A stretch of DNA of 64,000 nt from Benincasa hispida. Its lineage: Eukaryota > Streptophyta > Magnoliopsida > Cucurbitales > Cucurbitaceae. Position 1 is the stretch's first letter. Every line of letters begins with the position of its first letter. Below the pieces are notes generated by a model that ran no database searches, was not told where the DNA came from, and worked only from the letters and a program-made list of their open reading frames with translations. Positions 34,915 to 46,260 of the stretch are shown piece by piece. The stretch lies in the NCBI RefSeq assembly GCF_009727055.1, contig NW_024064153.1:528090-592089 (forward strand), written 5' to 3'. The translations under genes were made by a program, and so were the position numbers.

Positions 34915-36265
34915 TTCTGAAGTCTTGGCCAAGAAGCATGAGTCCGCCCATGAGATCATGAAGTCTCTATAGGGAATGTTCCTACCTGGCTCAAGCATGG
35001 CGCTCTTAAATTCATCTTCAATTCCCGTATGTAAAAGGGAGCCTCTATTCAAGAAGATGTTTTGAACATAATGGTCTGCTTTAATGTGGCTGAGATGAAC
35101 GGGTCTATCATTAATGAGACCCGTCAGGTTAGTTTCATCCTGAAAACTTTATTTGAAAGTTTTCTACAGATCCTTAGCAATGTTGTTATGAACAGGATTG
35201 ACTATAATCTAACCACCTTGCTCAACGAGCTACAAACTTTCCAATCCTTGATGAAAGTCAAGGAACAAAAGGGTGTGGTAAATATTGCCTCGTTTTTTGA
35301 AAAGTTCTTCAGAGTTTGACCTCCGGAATTAAGTTTATGTCTTCCTCTTCTACCAAAAAGTGGAAGAAGAAGAAAGGTGGAAAGGGGAAGGCTAACCCAC
35401 TAGTTGTAGCCTAAAAGGGCAAGAAGGCCAAAGCTGCAAAGGGAATATGTTTCCATTACAACCAGGAGGGACACTAGAGAAGGAATCGTCCCAAATACTT
35501 GGCAAAAAAGAAGAAGGCCAAGCAAGGTAAATACAATTTACTTGTATAAGAGACTTGTTAGTGGAGAGTGATGATTCGACCTGGATAATAGATTCAGGCA
35601 CCAGTAACCACGTTTGTTCTGCATTTCAGGGAATTAATTCCTGACGGCAACTAGCACCTGGTGAGATGAAGATGCGTGTAGGAACTAGGCATGTTGTCTA
35701 TGCGAGGGAAGTGGAGGACTTCAACTTACTTTACAGAAAAATTATATTTTGTTAAAAAATGTATATATAGTTCCCAACTTAAAGAAGAACTTAATTTCTG
35801 TAAAATGTCTTCTTGAACAAAAGTATACTTTACCTTTTAATGTAAATAAAGTGTTTATTTACAAAAATGATATTAATATTTGTTCTACTAAACTGGAAGA
35901 TAATCTATATGTGCTAAGATCGTTAGCAATTAAAGCTCTCTTAAATACTGAACTATTTAAAACTGCGATAACTCAAAATAAAAGACAGAAAATTTCTCCT
36001 AAAGAAAATGTCCATCTTTGGCACCTAAGATTAGGACACATAAATTTCAATAGGATTGAGAGATTGGTCAAGAATGGACTTTTAAGTGAGTTAGAAGAAA
36101 ATTCTTTACCTGTATGTGAGTCATGCCTTGAAGAAAATGACTAAAAGATCTTTTACTAGAAAATGTCACAGGGCCAAAGAACCCTTAGAGCTTGTACATC
36201 CAGGCCTCTATGACCCGATATGGACCATCGCTCTTAATGTCACAGACAGTTGTTTAAGGCAACTG
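34915..36265 (+). pseudogene. Copia gag, protease and pre-integrase remnant
   Basis: Most of the leader and gag start are deleted: gag resumes at 34925 (LAKKHESAHEIMKSL). Open stretch 35062-35319 covers NYNLTTLLNELQTF-type gag. The zinc knuckle near 35450 reads CFHYNQEGH then a stop, so its second Cys is Tyr. A protease start follows near 35575 (WIIDSGTSNHVC). Open stretch 35749-36144 is the pre-integrase domain (YIVPNLKKNLISVKCLLEQK, HLWHLRLGHINFNRIERLVK, CESC). The piece ends near 36265, where a different Copia gag begins. Confidence 0.85.
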
Positions 36266-36269
36266 TGGA

Positions 36270-36984
36270 TCAGCCTACTGCCTATGCCCTGTGAATAAGT
36301 TGAATGAGATTTATCTCAACAAAATTGCCCAACAAAGCTTTCTGACAGAAAGATTCTTCACGTATAAGATAGATCCAGCAAAGTCCCTCACGGAAATCTT
36401 AGTGAGTTCAATAGGTTTGTCTTTCTGAGTTCAGATTGATTAGAGATAACAATGGAAGAGAGAATGAAACATTCATATAATTGAATTCTCTACCAGAAAC
36501 TTTCAAAAGACGTGAAGACTACATTGAAGTAGGTAGAGAAAGAATCACCATAGATGCTATATATAATCAGTTGTAAGAGTCAGAGAGCTTGAATTGCAAA
36601 TGACCAAGAAGGATCAACCAGGAGGTGAAGACTTGTTCTCTAAAAAGAAAAACAAGAACATTGGGAAGGAAAAACAGAACAATGGAAACAAGTCCAAAAT
36701 AAAGTGTCATTTTTGTCATAAGATGGGGCACATTGAAAAACGACTATTATGCCTTGAAGAGAAATTGAACAGTAGAACAAGGGGAGTAAACAGATTGAGG
36801 CTACTGTAGGTGAGAATTCCCTAGTCTATTCAGATGCTTTAGCTGCTACTGAAGAAGGGTGGAGACCAGAATACTATGGAGACTCAAGACAGGGTGTTAG
36901 ATTCTAGTTGCTCAGTCCACATGACACCATCCAAGGATGGTAAATTTTGTGAACATTGTGTATTGGGAAAAGCAACTAGACAGT
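36270..36984 (+). pseudogene. second Copia element: gag and protease remnant
   Basis: Gag pieces: LNEIYLNKIAQQSFLTERFF, then a zinc knuckle at 36710 (CHFCHKMGHIEKRLLC) whose last spacing is two residues too long. The protease motif VLDSSCSVHMTP follows at about 36897, joined by deletion to the pre-integrase end (FCEHCVLGKATRQL). Several frameshifts. It is interrupted at 36985 by a solo LTR and continues at 38678. Confidence 0.8.
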
Positions 36985-38672
36985 TGATAACGGGCAGAAA
37001 TGCACGTTATTATAGTGCTAAGTTCTTAAACAGTGCTCGCTTGCATTGATAAAATATATAAGATTGCGTCCAAAAAGCATTAAGTTATTAACATTGCGGT
37101 CGCATCCGTTCATTACATAAGAAACAGTTAACTTTTGTATTTTTATGCAGAATATGCATTGACGCAAGGCGGAAAGCGCGATCACAAGAAATCAACGGAT
37201 GGGCGTAGCATTACCGCAAGGCTTTGCGGTGATTTGTGCTTGAAAACATCTGCTCAAGAAGATTGTCGCATAGAGTCGGTGCAACTTGGTAGGCGCATCT
37301 GGGTGAAAGGCATAATTAGTCACGATGGGACAGAAAAGTGGATGACGGTCGAATCTGAATTAAGTTGACAAGCCGTTAACGATAACAAGTACACTCAGCT
37401 TTTTAGTGACAAATATTCGGCGCATCAGTTAGAGAATTAAAGCCATCCCATCTGTGCAATCATAAGAGAGAAGCCGTCTTTCACCCCGAAGCTCTATAAA
37501 TATCGAAGGCATCCTTCAGAAAGGGGTTCAAGTAGTTCAGTTTGGATACTTAGATAATTTTCTCCATAGTTAGAATAGCCTTGTCCATAGTTTTCCTTTT
37601 TATTTTAAGGCGTAGCGAGAGAAGGGAAGAGATGCCGGAAGATCGCTCAGGACAACTCGAGAGAGAACCCGGAGGTATAGAAAGCAGAGAGTGGGTTGAC
37701 TCTCGCGAGAGTGAGATTATCTTTTGAACAAGAGTAAAAAAGACAGTGTAAAAGCCCGAGAAGCAAGAGATTACTACCAGGCTCTTTATTCTCTTCTTGC
37801 ATTGTTATTTTGTACTTCAACTTTATATTTATACAATGGATGTTCTTTATCTACATATGTTCACTCTCTTAGCACGCAGAGTAGCTAAACTTATCGAATG
37901 GGTTGAGAAGAACTAAGCTAACATGACCTAGGATCTTCATCACATGCGATTATCTTGTTTTATGTTGTGCCCAACATCCCTTTAGAGCTACTCGACAGAG
38001 AGTCTAAAGAAAGAACCTAAATACTCGAGAGAGCTAGGTTAGCATCTAGATTCGAGAGAGCAAGATTAGATCTGCATAAACAAGAGATAGAGACTTAGAG
38101 ATAAGCTTTTTTTTTCAACCTGCATCGCATGCATCCTAGAGATAGGTATGATATTATGTGGTCGCCTTACTTGTGTGTGTGTCATTTCGTCATCGCATAA
38201 ATAAGAATAGAGGCTTATGTGTAGGTCCTATAGACTTATCGTATATATTGCATGCATTCTAGCATTAGAAGCTATAGCATTTGTGTCGAGAGATGGTTTA
38301 CTATTGTATGTGTGTTGCATGGTCGCATAACATGAACACATCCTAAGAAGTGTTAGCCGAATCCCTTCTCAATCCATTCACCGCATACTCATCGCATCTT
38401 CCGTTTTATCAACTCTTTTCGAAACTCCGCCGCATTTGTTTATTTTTATTACCATAAATAACAATCCAAACATCTATTTGATTATTTGGTTACCGCAAAG
38501 TCTTCATGAAAATTACCGTTGCATACCTTTTTCCAAGTCCCTGAGTTCAACCCTGGACTTACCAGGAAACTCAGTGAGGTTTATACTTGGATTCCACAGA
38601 GAAAACTTGTTGCTCAACGCAATTTATCACCGCACTTCATTCCATATTTTCACCGCATAAAATAACGCATCA
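36985..38672 (+). mobile_element. solo LTR of a different (probably gypsy) family
   Basis: Starts TGATAACGGGCAGAAATG, ends AAAATAACGCATCA. Flanks ACAGT (36980-36984) and ACAGC (38673-38677) are a 5-bp target duplication with one mismatch. A TATA box (CTATAAATA) lies at 37494-37502. The host Copia frame resumes directly after it. No internal region is present. Frames within it, such as 37135-37368, have no recognisable domain. Confidence 0.85.
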
Positions 38673-38677
38673 ACAGC

Positions 38678-39135
38678 AATTCCCTAAAGAATAGCACATT
38701 TCAAAGGAAATCCTTGAATATGTGCGCTCCGACTTGTGGGGGCCAACTCACTCTCCATCTCTTAGTGGTGCAAGGTACTTTTTTTCATTTGTAGATGACT
38801 ATTCAAGAAAGAGTTGGGTCTATTTCTTAAAATCCAAAGATGAAGTATTTAGTAGATTTAAAGAATGGAAAACCTTGATTAAGAATCATACTTCTAAACA
38901 AATTAAAACATTTGAGAACTGATAACAGTTTAGAGTTTTGTAGAGAGGAGTTTAATTTGTATTGCAAAGAGCAAGACATAGTAAGGCATAGAAATGTAAG
39001 TACACACCTTAACAAAATGGAGTGGCTGAAAGATTAAATAGAACAGTACTGGAAAGAGTAAGATGCCAGTTGTCCAATGCCTTATTACCTAAAAAATATT
39101 AGGCTAAAACTGTCTCCTACACCATATACACACTT
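38678..39135 (+). pseudogene. second Copia element: integrase core
   Basis: Continues the element after the solo LTR. RSDLWGPTHSPSLSGARYFF holds the first catalytic Asp, then FVDDYSRKSWVYFLKSKDEV, and after a frameshift LRTDNSLEFCREEF holds the second; NGVAERLNRTVLERVRC carries the region with the catalytic Glu. Frameshifts near 38920 and a stop at 39010 break it. Confidence 0.88.
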
Positions 39136-39159
39136 AATAGATGACCTCATCAATCTATA

Positions 39160-40362
39160 GTGTTGAAGCCTCCTGAAGAGAGGTGGACAGGACAACCATC
39201 TAAGCTGGAACACCTAAAAGTGTTTGGTTGTGTTGGCTATGTGCACCAAAGCCAAGGGAAATTGAAACCAAGGGTTGTAAAGTGCATGTTCTTAGGCTTT
39301 ACACCGGGAGTAAAAGGCTTTAAACTGTGGCATCCAGTTGAAAAGAGGTGTGTGAATAGCAAAGATGTGATCTTTAGAGAAAATGAAATTTTCATGATGT
39401 CAGAACAACCATCTTCAACAAGAACCAAGACTAGTAGCACTAGATTTGAGGTGGAGCCTCAAAATGATAATAGAGCTTCTACTTCCTCACAAAACCAAGA
39501 GTTAGAAGGTGATGAGGCAGCTAAACCTAGTGATCATGTGTTAAGTGATCAAGTTGAGACACATAGGAACTTGCACAAGTACTCATTGGCAAGAGACAAA
39601 CCGAGAAAAACTTTAGTACCACCAGCAAGGTACCAAGAGTCTGACTTTGCAAGTGTTGCATTAAGTGCTGCCATTTCTTTGATTAATAATGAACCTCTAG
39701 CTTTGATGAAGCAACAAATAGCCCAGATGCTAGGCAATGGATTGAGGCTATGAATGATGAAATGAAGTCACTCAATCAAAGTGACACTTGGAGATTAGTA
39801 TCTTTGCCTAAAGGGTTTACCCATCTCATGCAAATGGATCTACAAATTTAAAGAAGAGATTCCAGGTGTGTAAAAGTCTAGGTTCAAGGCTAGGCTAGTT
39901 GCAAAGGGGTTCACTCAAAAGAAAGGCATTGACTATAATAAGGTGTTCTCTCCAGTTGTGAAGCATACTTCCATCCAGCTGTTTCTTTCCCTTGTTGTAC
40001 AGAAAGATTTGGAATTAGACCAGCTGAATGTAAAGATAGCCTTCTTACATGGGTTGTTGAATGAGACAATCTACATGAGACAACCTCAAGGCTATGTCAA
40101 AGTATAGAAGAATACCTTGTATGTTTGTTAAACAAGTCCATCTATGGCCTAAAACAGTCACAAAGATACTAGTATGAAAGGTTTGATGAGGTGATCTCCA
40201 AGATTGGGTTCAAAAGGAGCTCATTTAATTGTTGTGTATACACAAATACTAGTATTTTCAAGGAACTGATCTATCTAATTCTCATGTAGATAACATGCTG
40301 CTGGCCGGGAGATCCAAAGAGGAATTGAAGCAAGTGAAATTCTTCTTAAGAGAGAATTTGAC
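39160..40362 (+). pseudogene. second Copia element: integrase C-terminus, linker, RT start
   Basis: A 197-codon open stretch (39160-39753) covers the GKx-type integrase end (KVFGCVGYVHQSQGKLKPRV, KCMFLGFTPGVKGFKLWHPV) and a Ser-rich linker. RT starts near 39760 and decays: [51 protein letters not shown]. The catalytic box reads SHVDNMLLAGR near 40275-40310 instead of YVDD, so even the best frame lacks one catalytic Asp. Confidence 0.85.
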
Positions 40363-41300
40363 ATGAAAGACTTAGGGGAGTCAAGGAGGATCCTAGGCGT
40401 TCAAATAGAAAGAGACAAAAAACAGGGCAGATTGCTTGTTAGCCAATCTGAATATTGTTTAAAGATTTTACAAAGGTTCAAGATGGAGAAAGCAAAGCCA
40501 GTTGGTACTCCTCTTGCCCCTCACTTCAAGCTTTCATCTGCTAATAGTCCAAAGAGCACTGATGAAGAGCATCTAAACCATATGAAGGTTATCCTTTATT
40601 CCCAAGCAGTGGAATCTCTTATGTATCTTATGACTTCTACACAACCAGACCTGTCCTATGCAACAAGTATGGTCAGTAGGTACATGGCAAATCCTAGTAG
40701 ACGACATTGGGAGGCGGTCAAGTGGATACTAAGGTATCTATGTTCATCCAAGGAGGCAAAGGTCTTATATAGACAGAATAAGCCATCCAATGATGAGGTT
40801 TATGGCTATGTAGATGCAGACTATGCAGGGGGCTTAGACAGAAGACGTTCCCTATCAGGTAACGTTTTCCTATGAGGGAACAATTTGATCAGTTGGAAAG
40901 CTACATTGCAGCCTGTTGTGGCCCTTTCCACAACAGATGCTAAGTTCATCAATTTGTCTGAGGTTGTGAATGAAGGTTTATGGCTGAAAGGTTTAATAAA
41001 CAATTTCAGCATAGCACAAACTAAAGTCAGAATCTATTGTGATAATCAAGCAACCTATCTAAGAGTCAGCAGTTTCACAGCAGAACCAAGCATATTGATA
41101 TCAAATATCATTTCATCAGACAAGAGAATGAGAAAAGGGAAGTCGTGGTAGTGAAGATTCATACCTTGAATAATATAGCTGATATGCTAACCAAATCTAT
41201 TCCATTGAAAAGCTTGGCAGATGCTTGGACCTTCTCGAGTTCGAGTTACCTGAAAAAGGTTAGCTCAGTGAAGCAAAGAGGGAAGGAACTCTAGATGCTT
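40363..41300 (+). pseudogene. second Copia element: RT end and RNase H
   Basis: Open stretch 40363-40875 reads MKDLGESRRILGVQIERDKK, YATSMVSRYMANPSRRHWEA and GYVDADYAGGLDRRRSLSG. RNase H continues after a stop: SWKATLQPVVALSTTDAKFI, VRIYCDNQA, and after a frameshift HTLNNIADMLTKSIPLKSL. The element ends with AAAGGTGGAGA, its polypurine tract, at about 41305. Confidence 0.88.
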
Positions 41301-41315
41301 ACAAAGGTGGAGATT

Positions 41316-41985
41316 GTTACAGAAAGACTCGAAATCAAGAAAGAACAAAGTAGCTGGCAGTTGAACGGTTGTTGTCTTCTTTCTGTTGAATGTTGTAACC
41401 ACCAGAGATCTTCATCGTTGACCGAATCGCCTACACATATATAAACGAAATCAATCGAGAGATTAAAATAAGAGTGAATTGTAATCAAGAGAGAAAGGCA
41501 TTTTCGTTCTATAATACTTTGAAGAACCTCCCAATTTGCACAGTGGAAAGAGAACCTCCCAATTTGCACAGTGAATGTAGGCCTTTGGCCGAACCACTTA
41601 AACTCCTGTATCTTTTCTTCTTCCTCAACGATCATTTAGATTTTGTTAAAGTATCGTTTACACGATCATGTAGTCTCTATCGCATCGTGTACACGATAGT
41701 TTAGCTCTGCGTGCAATCGTCTATACGATCGTTTAGCTCTTCAGCTATCATCTAAACAATCGTCTACCTTCAGTTAAATGATGTCTACACGATCGTTTAA
41801 CACTTCCTCCTATCGTTCACATAATTGGCCTATCATTTAGTTATTGGTGCATCGTCTACACGATCGTGCAGACTTTTGGTAAATGACAGAATGATTTTCA
41901 AGCATCTACATTCTATCTTCCCTGACTCTTGAATTTTATCAACCGTTAAAACTGAGTTTATTGTGATTATTAACGTGAAGATCTA
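41316..41985 (+). mobile_element. second Copia element: 3' LTR, partial
   Basis: Begins TGTTACAGAAAGACTCG just after the polypurine tract. Contains a dense array of ACGATCGTTTA-type motifs (41640-41880). Ends near ACAACATTGTTCA before another gag fragment. The 5' LTR of this element is not in the window, so the exact end is uncertain. Confidence 0.6.
41640..41885. repeat. array of ACGATCGTTTA-type motifs in a Copia LTR
   Basis: Copies include TACACGATCATGTAG, TACACGATAGTTTAG, ATACGATCGTTTAGC, TACACGATCGTTTAAC and TACACGATCGTGCAG, spaced about 20-40 bases. Confidence 0.75.
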
Positions 41986-41999
41986 GTCATCTGAGACAA

Positions 42000-42545
42000 C
42001 ATTGTTCAACAAAAGATAGTTAAGGCTCTTGAAGATCCAAGTAAGTTTCCTACTACTATGATTGATGCTGAAAAATCTGACATGCACGAAATAGCATATA
42101 GCACTATTATCTTATATCTTGCTAATAATGTTCAGAGACATGTTAATAACATTGATAATGTGTCTGAACTGTGGACTAAGCTTGATGAGTTTTACATGTC
42201 TAAATCACTTACCAACAAGATATATTTGGGGAAAAAAAACTATTTAGATTTAAGATGGATCAGTCTAAAACTCTTGAGAAATACATCAATGAATTTGAGA
42301 AAATTTGTTTAGACCTCAATAATATGGGAGAAAAATTAGATAATGAAAATCAGACAATAATCCTTCTAAATTCACTTCTTGATAAATAAAAAGAGGTTAA
42401 AGCTAAAACTAAGTATGGTAGAGATGCTTTGACACGATATTGTTATGAAATTCTCTTAAGATCTAAAGAACTTGAATTAAAAGTTGAGAAGAAAGACTTT
42501 AAAGTTTTGTTTGCTATAGGCAAAAATTCTAAACCTCAAAACAGT
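42000..42545 (+). pseudogene. Copia gag fragment (UBN2)
   Basis: Open stretch 42058-42312 reads EKSDMHEIAYSTIILYLANN and VSELWTKLDEFYMSKSLTNK. A frameshift then gives KMDQSKTLEKYINEFEKICL and ILLNSLLDK before a stop, the normal gag order. No zinc knuckle follows because another element's LTR starts at 42546. Confidence 0.85.
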
Positions 42546-42731
42546 TGTTAAATTGTAAACTACTTTTGTAGGATTTTCAGGTTGCAAAGTCAAAGTCTCA
42601 TTTTGTTAGATAGTTGAGCTTTATTAGAGATTCTTGTTAGCTAATTTTAGTGTTGTACCAAGCTATTTATACCTGTACAATTAATCAATAGAAACACACA
42701 GAAAATCATCCATTCAGACCTTGTTTTTACA
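42546..42731 (+). mobile_element. short 5' LTR of an Ale/Retrofit-like Copia element
   Basis: TGTTAAATTG to TTGTTTTTACA, 186 bases, directly followed by TGGTATCAGAGCC. Very short LTRs with a primer site abutting the LTR fit the Ale/Retrofit group. It includes CTATTTATACC, a possible TATA element on the opposite phase of AT. Confidence 0.8.
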
Positions 42732-42744
42732 TGGTATCAGAGCC
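42732..42744 (+). promoter_or_regulatory. primer-binding site (initiator tRNA-Met)
   Basis: TGGTATCAGAGCC immediately after the LTR. Confidence 0.85.
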
Positions 42745-42799
42745 TTGCTAGCTGGTTTCTTCTTCCTCTTGTTCTCTATCATCGATGCCATCCGATCAT

Positions 42800-43085
42800 C
42801 GCACCAGTGCCGACCACCCAGATCCCATCTGGCGTGAAAAAGAACCACCCAGATCCTTTGTCTGAAGCCATTGTGAAAAACTCTTCCCTCGATCCCCACT
42901 GTGAAAAACTCGATCCTGTAGCCACTATGAAAAACTCGATCCTCGATCCCCACTATGAAAAACTCGACCCTCGATCAAACTCGAACCCTGATCCCCAATC
43001 TAGAACTCAACCCTCAATCCATGATCCCCGATCCAGAACTCGATCCTTGATCCCCGATTCTCGGTCCAGAACTTGACCCTTGAAT
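42800..43085 (+). repeat. degenerate tandem repeat in the Copia leader
   Basis: Repeated units around CTCGATCCCCACTATGAAAAA and CTCGACCCTCGATC give a proline- and arginine-rich frame (DPHYEKLDP, DPRSRTR) that is an effect of the repeat, not a recognised protein. Confidence 0.5.
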
Positions 43086-43169
43086 CCCTAATCTAGGCTC
43101 GCGTCTCACATCTGAAGCGTGTGAAGAACTCAACCCGAGTTTTAACCCGTGCCTCATACAGCTATAATT

Positions 43170-44035
43170 TTTTTCCTCGTTATGAATGGAGAAAAATCAC
43201 ATCTTTTATCCTATCAGCATAATTCTTGATGTCACCAAATGAAGAGCTTTCTGATTGGTCATAAATTAATTCGAGTGGTAACAAGTGATGTCGTTAAGCC
43301 TGTCAAAGGAGCCATTGAAGAAGACAGTAAATTTGTGGGCAGAATAGAAGAATGAGACAACAAGAACCATCAGATAATCACCTGGTTGGGTAATACCTCC
43401 ATCCCAGCCATTCACACTCAGTTCGATGCGTTCGACACAACAAAAGAACTTTGGGATTTTCTGTCCAGACGATTCCAAACTGTGGCTCTTGCCCTACTAT
43501 CAACTTCATACTACTCTAGTTGGCACAAGTTAGAAGATCGACTATTCCGTGAATGAGTATCTCATTATTCTTCAACCTATTTGGACTCAATTAGACAAGG
43601 CTAAGATTAGTCCAGATCATCTACAACTTATCAAGATTCTTATAGGGCTTCGTCCTGAGTATGAGTTTGTTCGTGCTGCCTTGTTAAATCGCAGTTCACA
43701 ACCATCTCTTGATGCAGCGATTCAGAAAATTCTCTTTAAGAGGAAAGGCGACTTGGGTTAGTCTCTTCTCCTTTTCCAAACGTTGCTCTCGCAACCAACC
43801 ATTCATGATTTCCAACTGAGTCAATTTTTTGCAAGAACTGTAAATAGCATGGTCACAGGTTTTCTAGTTGCCCCACCATTCAATGTAGATACTGCCACAA
43901 AAGAGGTCATATCCTGGATAACTGTCCTACCAACCACCTCGACCTCCAGGATACATCAACAAATCCAAGAATTCCCCCAAGCATGGTTCTTCATCTGTCG
44001 CGGCAGCTGCCACTTCCTTGGATGTGATACCCCCT
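43170..44035 (+). pseudogene. Ale-like Copia gag with two zinc knuckles
   Basis: Gag pieces include ITWLGNTSIPAIHTQFDAFD, TTKELWDFLSRRF and YLIILQPIWTQLDKAKISPD. Two tandem CX2CX4HX4C knuckles lie at about 43830-43945: CKNCK-stop-HGHRFSSC and CRYCHKRGHILDNC; the first contains a TAG. Frameshifts split the reading frame at least three times. Confidence 0.85.
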
Positions 44036-44700
44036 AATCCTCCAAGTATCCAGATCAGCGATCTTCAGAACTTGCTAAAACAGGTGCTCTCTCACAACTC
44101 TCCTGCCCTTGGCATCACACTAGGTACATCTTGGCTCCTCGATTTAGCCTGTTGCAATCACATGACTCAAATATGGCCTTACTGTCTTCCTCTGCCCCTG
44201 TGCAATCCCTGCCTCTAGTATATTATGCTGATGGTAACCACATGCCTATTTCACATGTTGGGACTGTCAGTACACCAAGCATTACCCTATCCACTACTTA
44301 TCATGTCCCGCACTTGATTTTCAATATTGTCTCTGTTGGCTAACTGTGTGACCTGGGACTAACTTTTCTCTTTTCCTCTCATGGTTTTCAGGTTCATGAT
44401 CCGCGGACGGTTAGATGGTTAGCACGAGTCGTAAGGTGGGAAGATTATTTGAGCTCACATCCCTTCAGCTTTCTGTTCTGCCATCCATGTCTACAGTTGT
44501 CACAGATATCGATACGTATCAATGGCACCTTTGTCTTAGTCGTGCGTCATCTGAAAAACTTCGTAGCCTAATTTCTGTTGGTACTTGAAGTAATACCTCT
44601 AAATTTTGTTCATTTGATTGTTTACATTGCAAACTGGCGAAACAACCTGCTTTGTCATTTCCTACTTCAACATCTCTCTGTGATAAACTATTTGGCCTTG
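44036..44700 (+). pseudogene. Ale-like Copia protease and pre-integrase remnant
   Basis: A protease-like segment reads GTSWLLDLACCNHMTQ near 44122, with the catalytic Asp-Ser-Gly region changed to Asp-Leu-Ala. Pre-integrase words follow in other frames: YQWHLCLSRASSEKLRSLIS, and CSFDCLHCKLAKQPALSFPT. Confidence 0.75.
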
Positions 44701-45640
44701 TTCATTCCGACGTTTGGGGCCCTGCTCCCACCCCTATAATAAATGGTTATCGTATTTTGTGGTATTCATTGATGACTACTCCCATTTTACTTGGAAATAT
44801 TTTCTTAAGAATCATTCATCTTTAGCCCAAATTTACATTGAATTTGCTAAAATGATTCAAATTCAGTTTTCTCAAACTATCAAAATTCTTCGAACTGACA
44901 ATGACATGGAGTATAAGAAGTCCCACCTAGTTTCCTTCCTAACTCAACAAGGCACTCTTGTCCAATGCTCATGTCCTTATACCTCTCAACAAAATGGTCG
45001 GGCTGAAAGAAAGCATCTCCATATTTTTGACTCTATCCGTACACAACTTCTCTCTGCATCTTGTCCTAAAAAGTTTTGAGGAGAAGCTGCACTCACATCT
45101 GTCTATATTATCAACCACCTTCCCTCTACTGTTCTCCACAATGTGTCTTCTTTTGAGCGATTATATGGCACTCCACCCTTTTATTCTCTTTTCAAAGTTT
45201 TTGGTTGTGCCTATTTTGTTTTACTTTATCCCTATGAACATTCCAAACTTGAACCTTGGGCTCGTTTGTGTTGCTTTCTTAGTTATGGAATTGAACACAA
45301 GGGATTCCGGTGTTGGGACCCCATATCCGATCGGTTACATTTTTCTCACCATGTCACCTTCTAGGAACATCCTATGTTTTCTAGTATTTCTTCCTTCCAT
45401 GCCTCCCTTCTTGGTACCCAATCATTCTTCACTAGTCGTACCACATATCTATTTCTTGCCTCTGAATCTTCATCTGAGTCTCCCACTCCATCCATTCCAG
45501 CATGAGTCTTTCGCTCCACCCATACCAAAACTAGTGTCTTCCATCCCACCTATCCCAAAGCTCGGTTAGTCTTCTCCATCTACCGCACTCTCAAACCTAC
45601 CATTTATCCCTGATGTTGATCATGATCCTGCACCTGTTCG
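44690..45640 (+). pseudogene. Ale-like Copia integrase
   Basis: GLVHSDVWGP gives the first Asp, FVVFIDDYSHFTWKYFLKNH follows, KILRTDNDMEYKKS the second Asp, and PYTSQQNGRAERKH the segment preceding the catalytic Glu. The C-terminal part (KVFGCAYFVLLYPYEHSKLE, ARLCCFLSYGIEHKGFRCWD) is open 45143-45364. One stop and frameshifts separate the parts. Confidence 0.9.
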
Positions 45641-46260
45641 TCAGTCTGCTCGGGTAAGAGAAACTTCATAATATCTATAGGACTATCATTGTTTTTCCAT
45701 TACTATGTCCTTAGTTGAACCGCAGTCCTATCATGAGGCTTGTACTAACCCTCTTTGGTAGCAAGCTATGGGTGAGGAACTTTAGAAATTAGACAAGACT
45801 CACACTTGAAAGTATGTTGATCTACCGCCTGGCAAGAAACCTATTGGATGTAAGTGGATCTATAAAATCAAGACCTGCTCTGATGGATCTGTCGAATGCT
45901 ATAAGGCTCGTTTGGTGGCCAAAGGGTATTCACAGGAATATGGTATTGATAATGAGGAAACATTCGCTCCAGTTGCACGAATGACATTTGTCTAAAGTCT
46001 ATTAGCCGTAGTAGCTGCCAGGCAATGGCCCTTTCTTCAAATGGATGTTAAGAATTCCTTCCTCAATGGCACACTGTTTGAGGAAGTGTATATGCAGCCA
46101 CCACCTGGTGTACCTTCTCCATCAAACAAGGTATGTCTTCTTCACTGTGCATTATATGGGCTCAAGCAAGCTCCTCGTGCCTGGTTTGCAACCTTCAACT
46201 CTACAGTTACTCAGCTTGGATTTTCCTCCAGCGCGCATGACTCTACAGTTACTCAGCTTG
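45640..46260 (+). pseudogene. Ale-like Copia RT, N-terminal part (cut)
   Basis: EACTNPLW-stop-[67 protein letters not shown] and LHCALYGLKQAPRAWFATFN. Several stops are TAG or TGA where CAG or TGG is expected. RT ends at 46260, before its catalytic box, at the start of a gypsy-type LTR. The last 20 bases repeat 46199-46218 exactly. Confidence 0.88.

Noticed and set aside
44958..45569. 203-codon Leu/Pro-rich plus-strand frame
   Set aside because: It is an alternative frame over the Copia integrase, whose motifs lie in the other frame.
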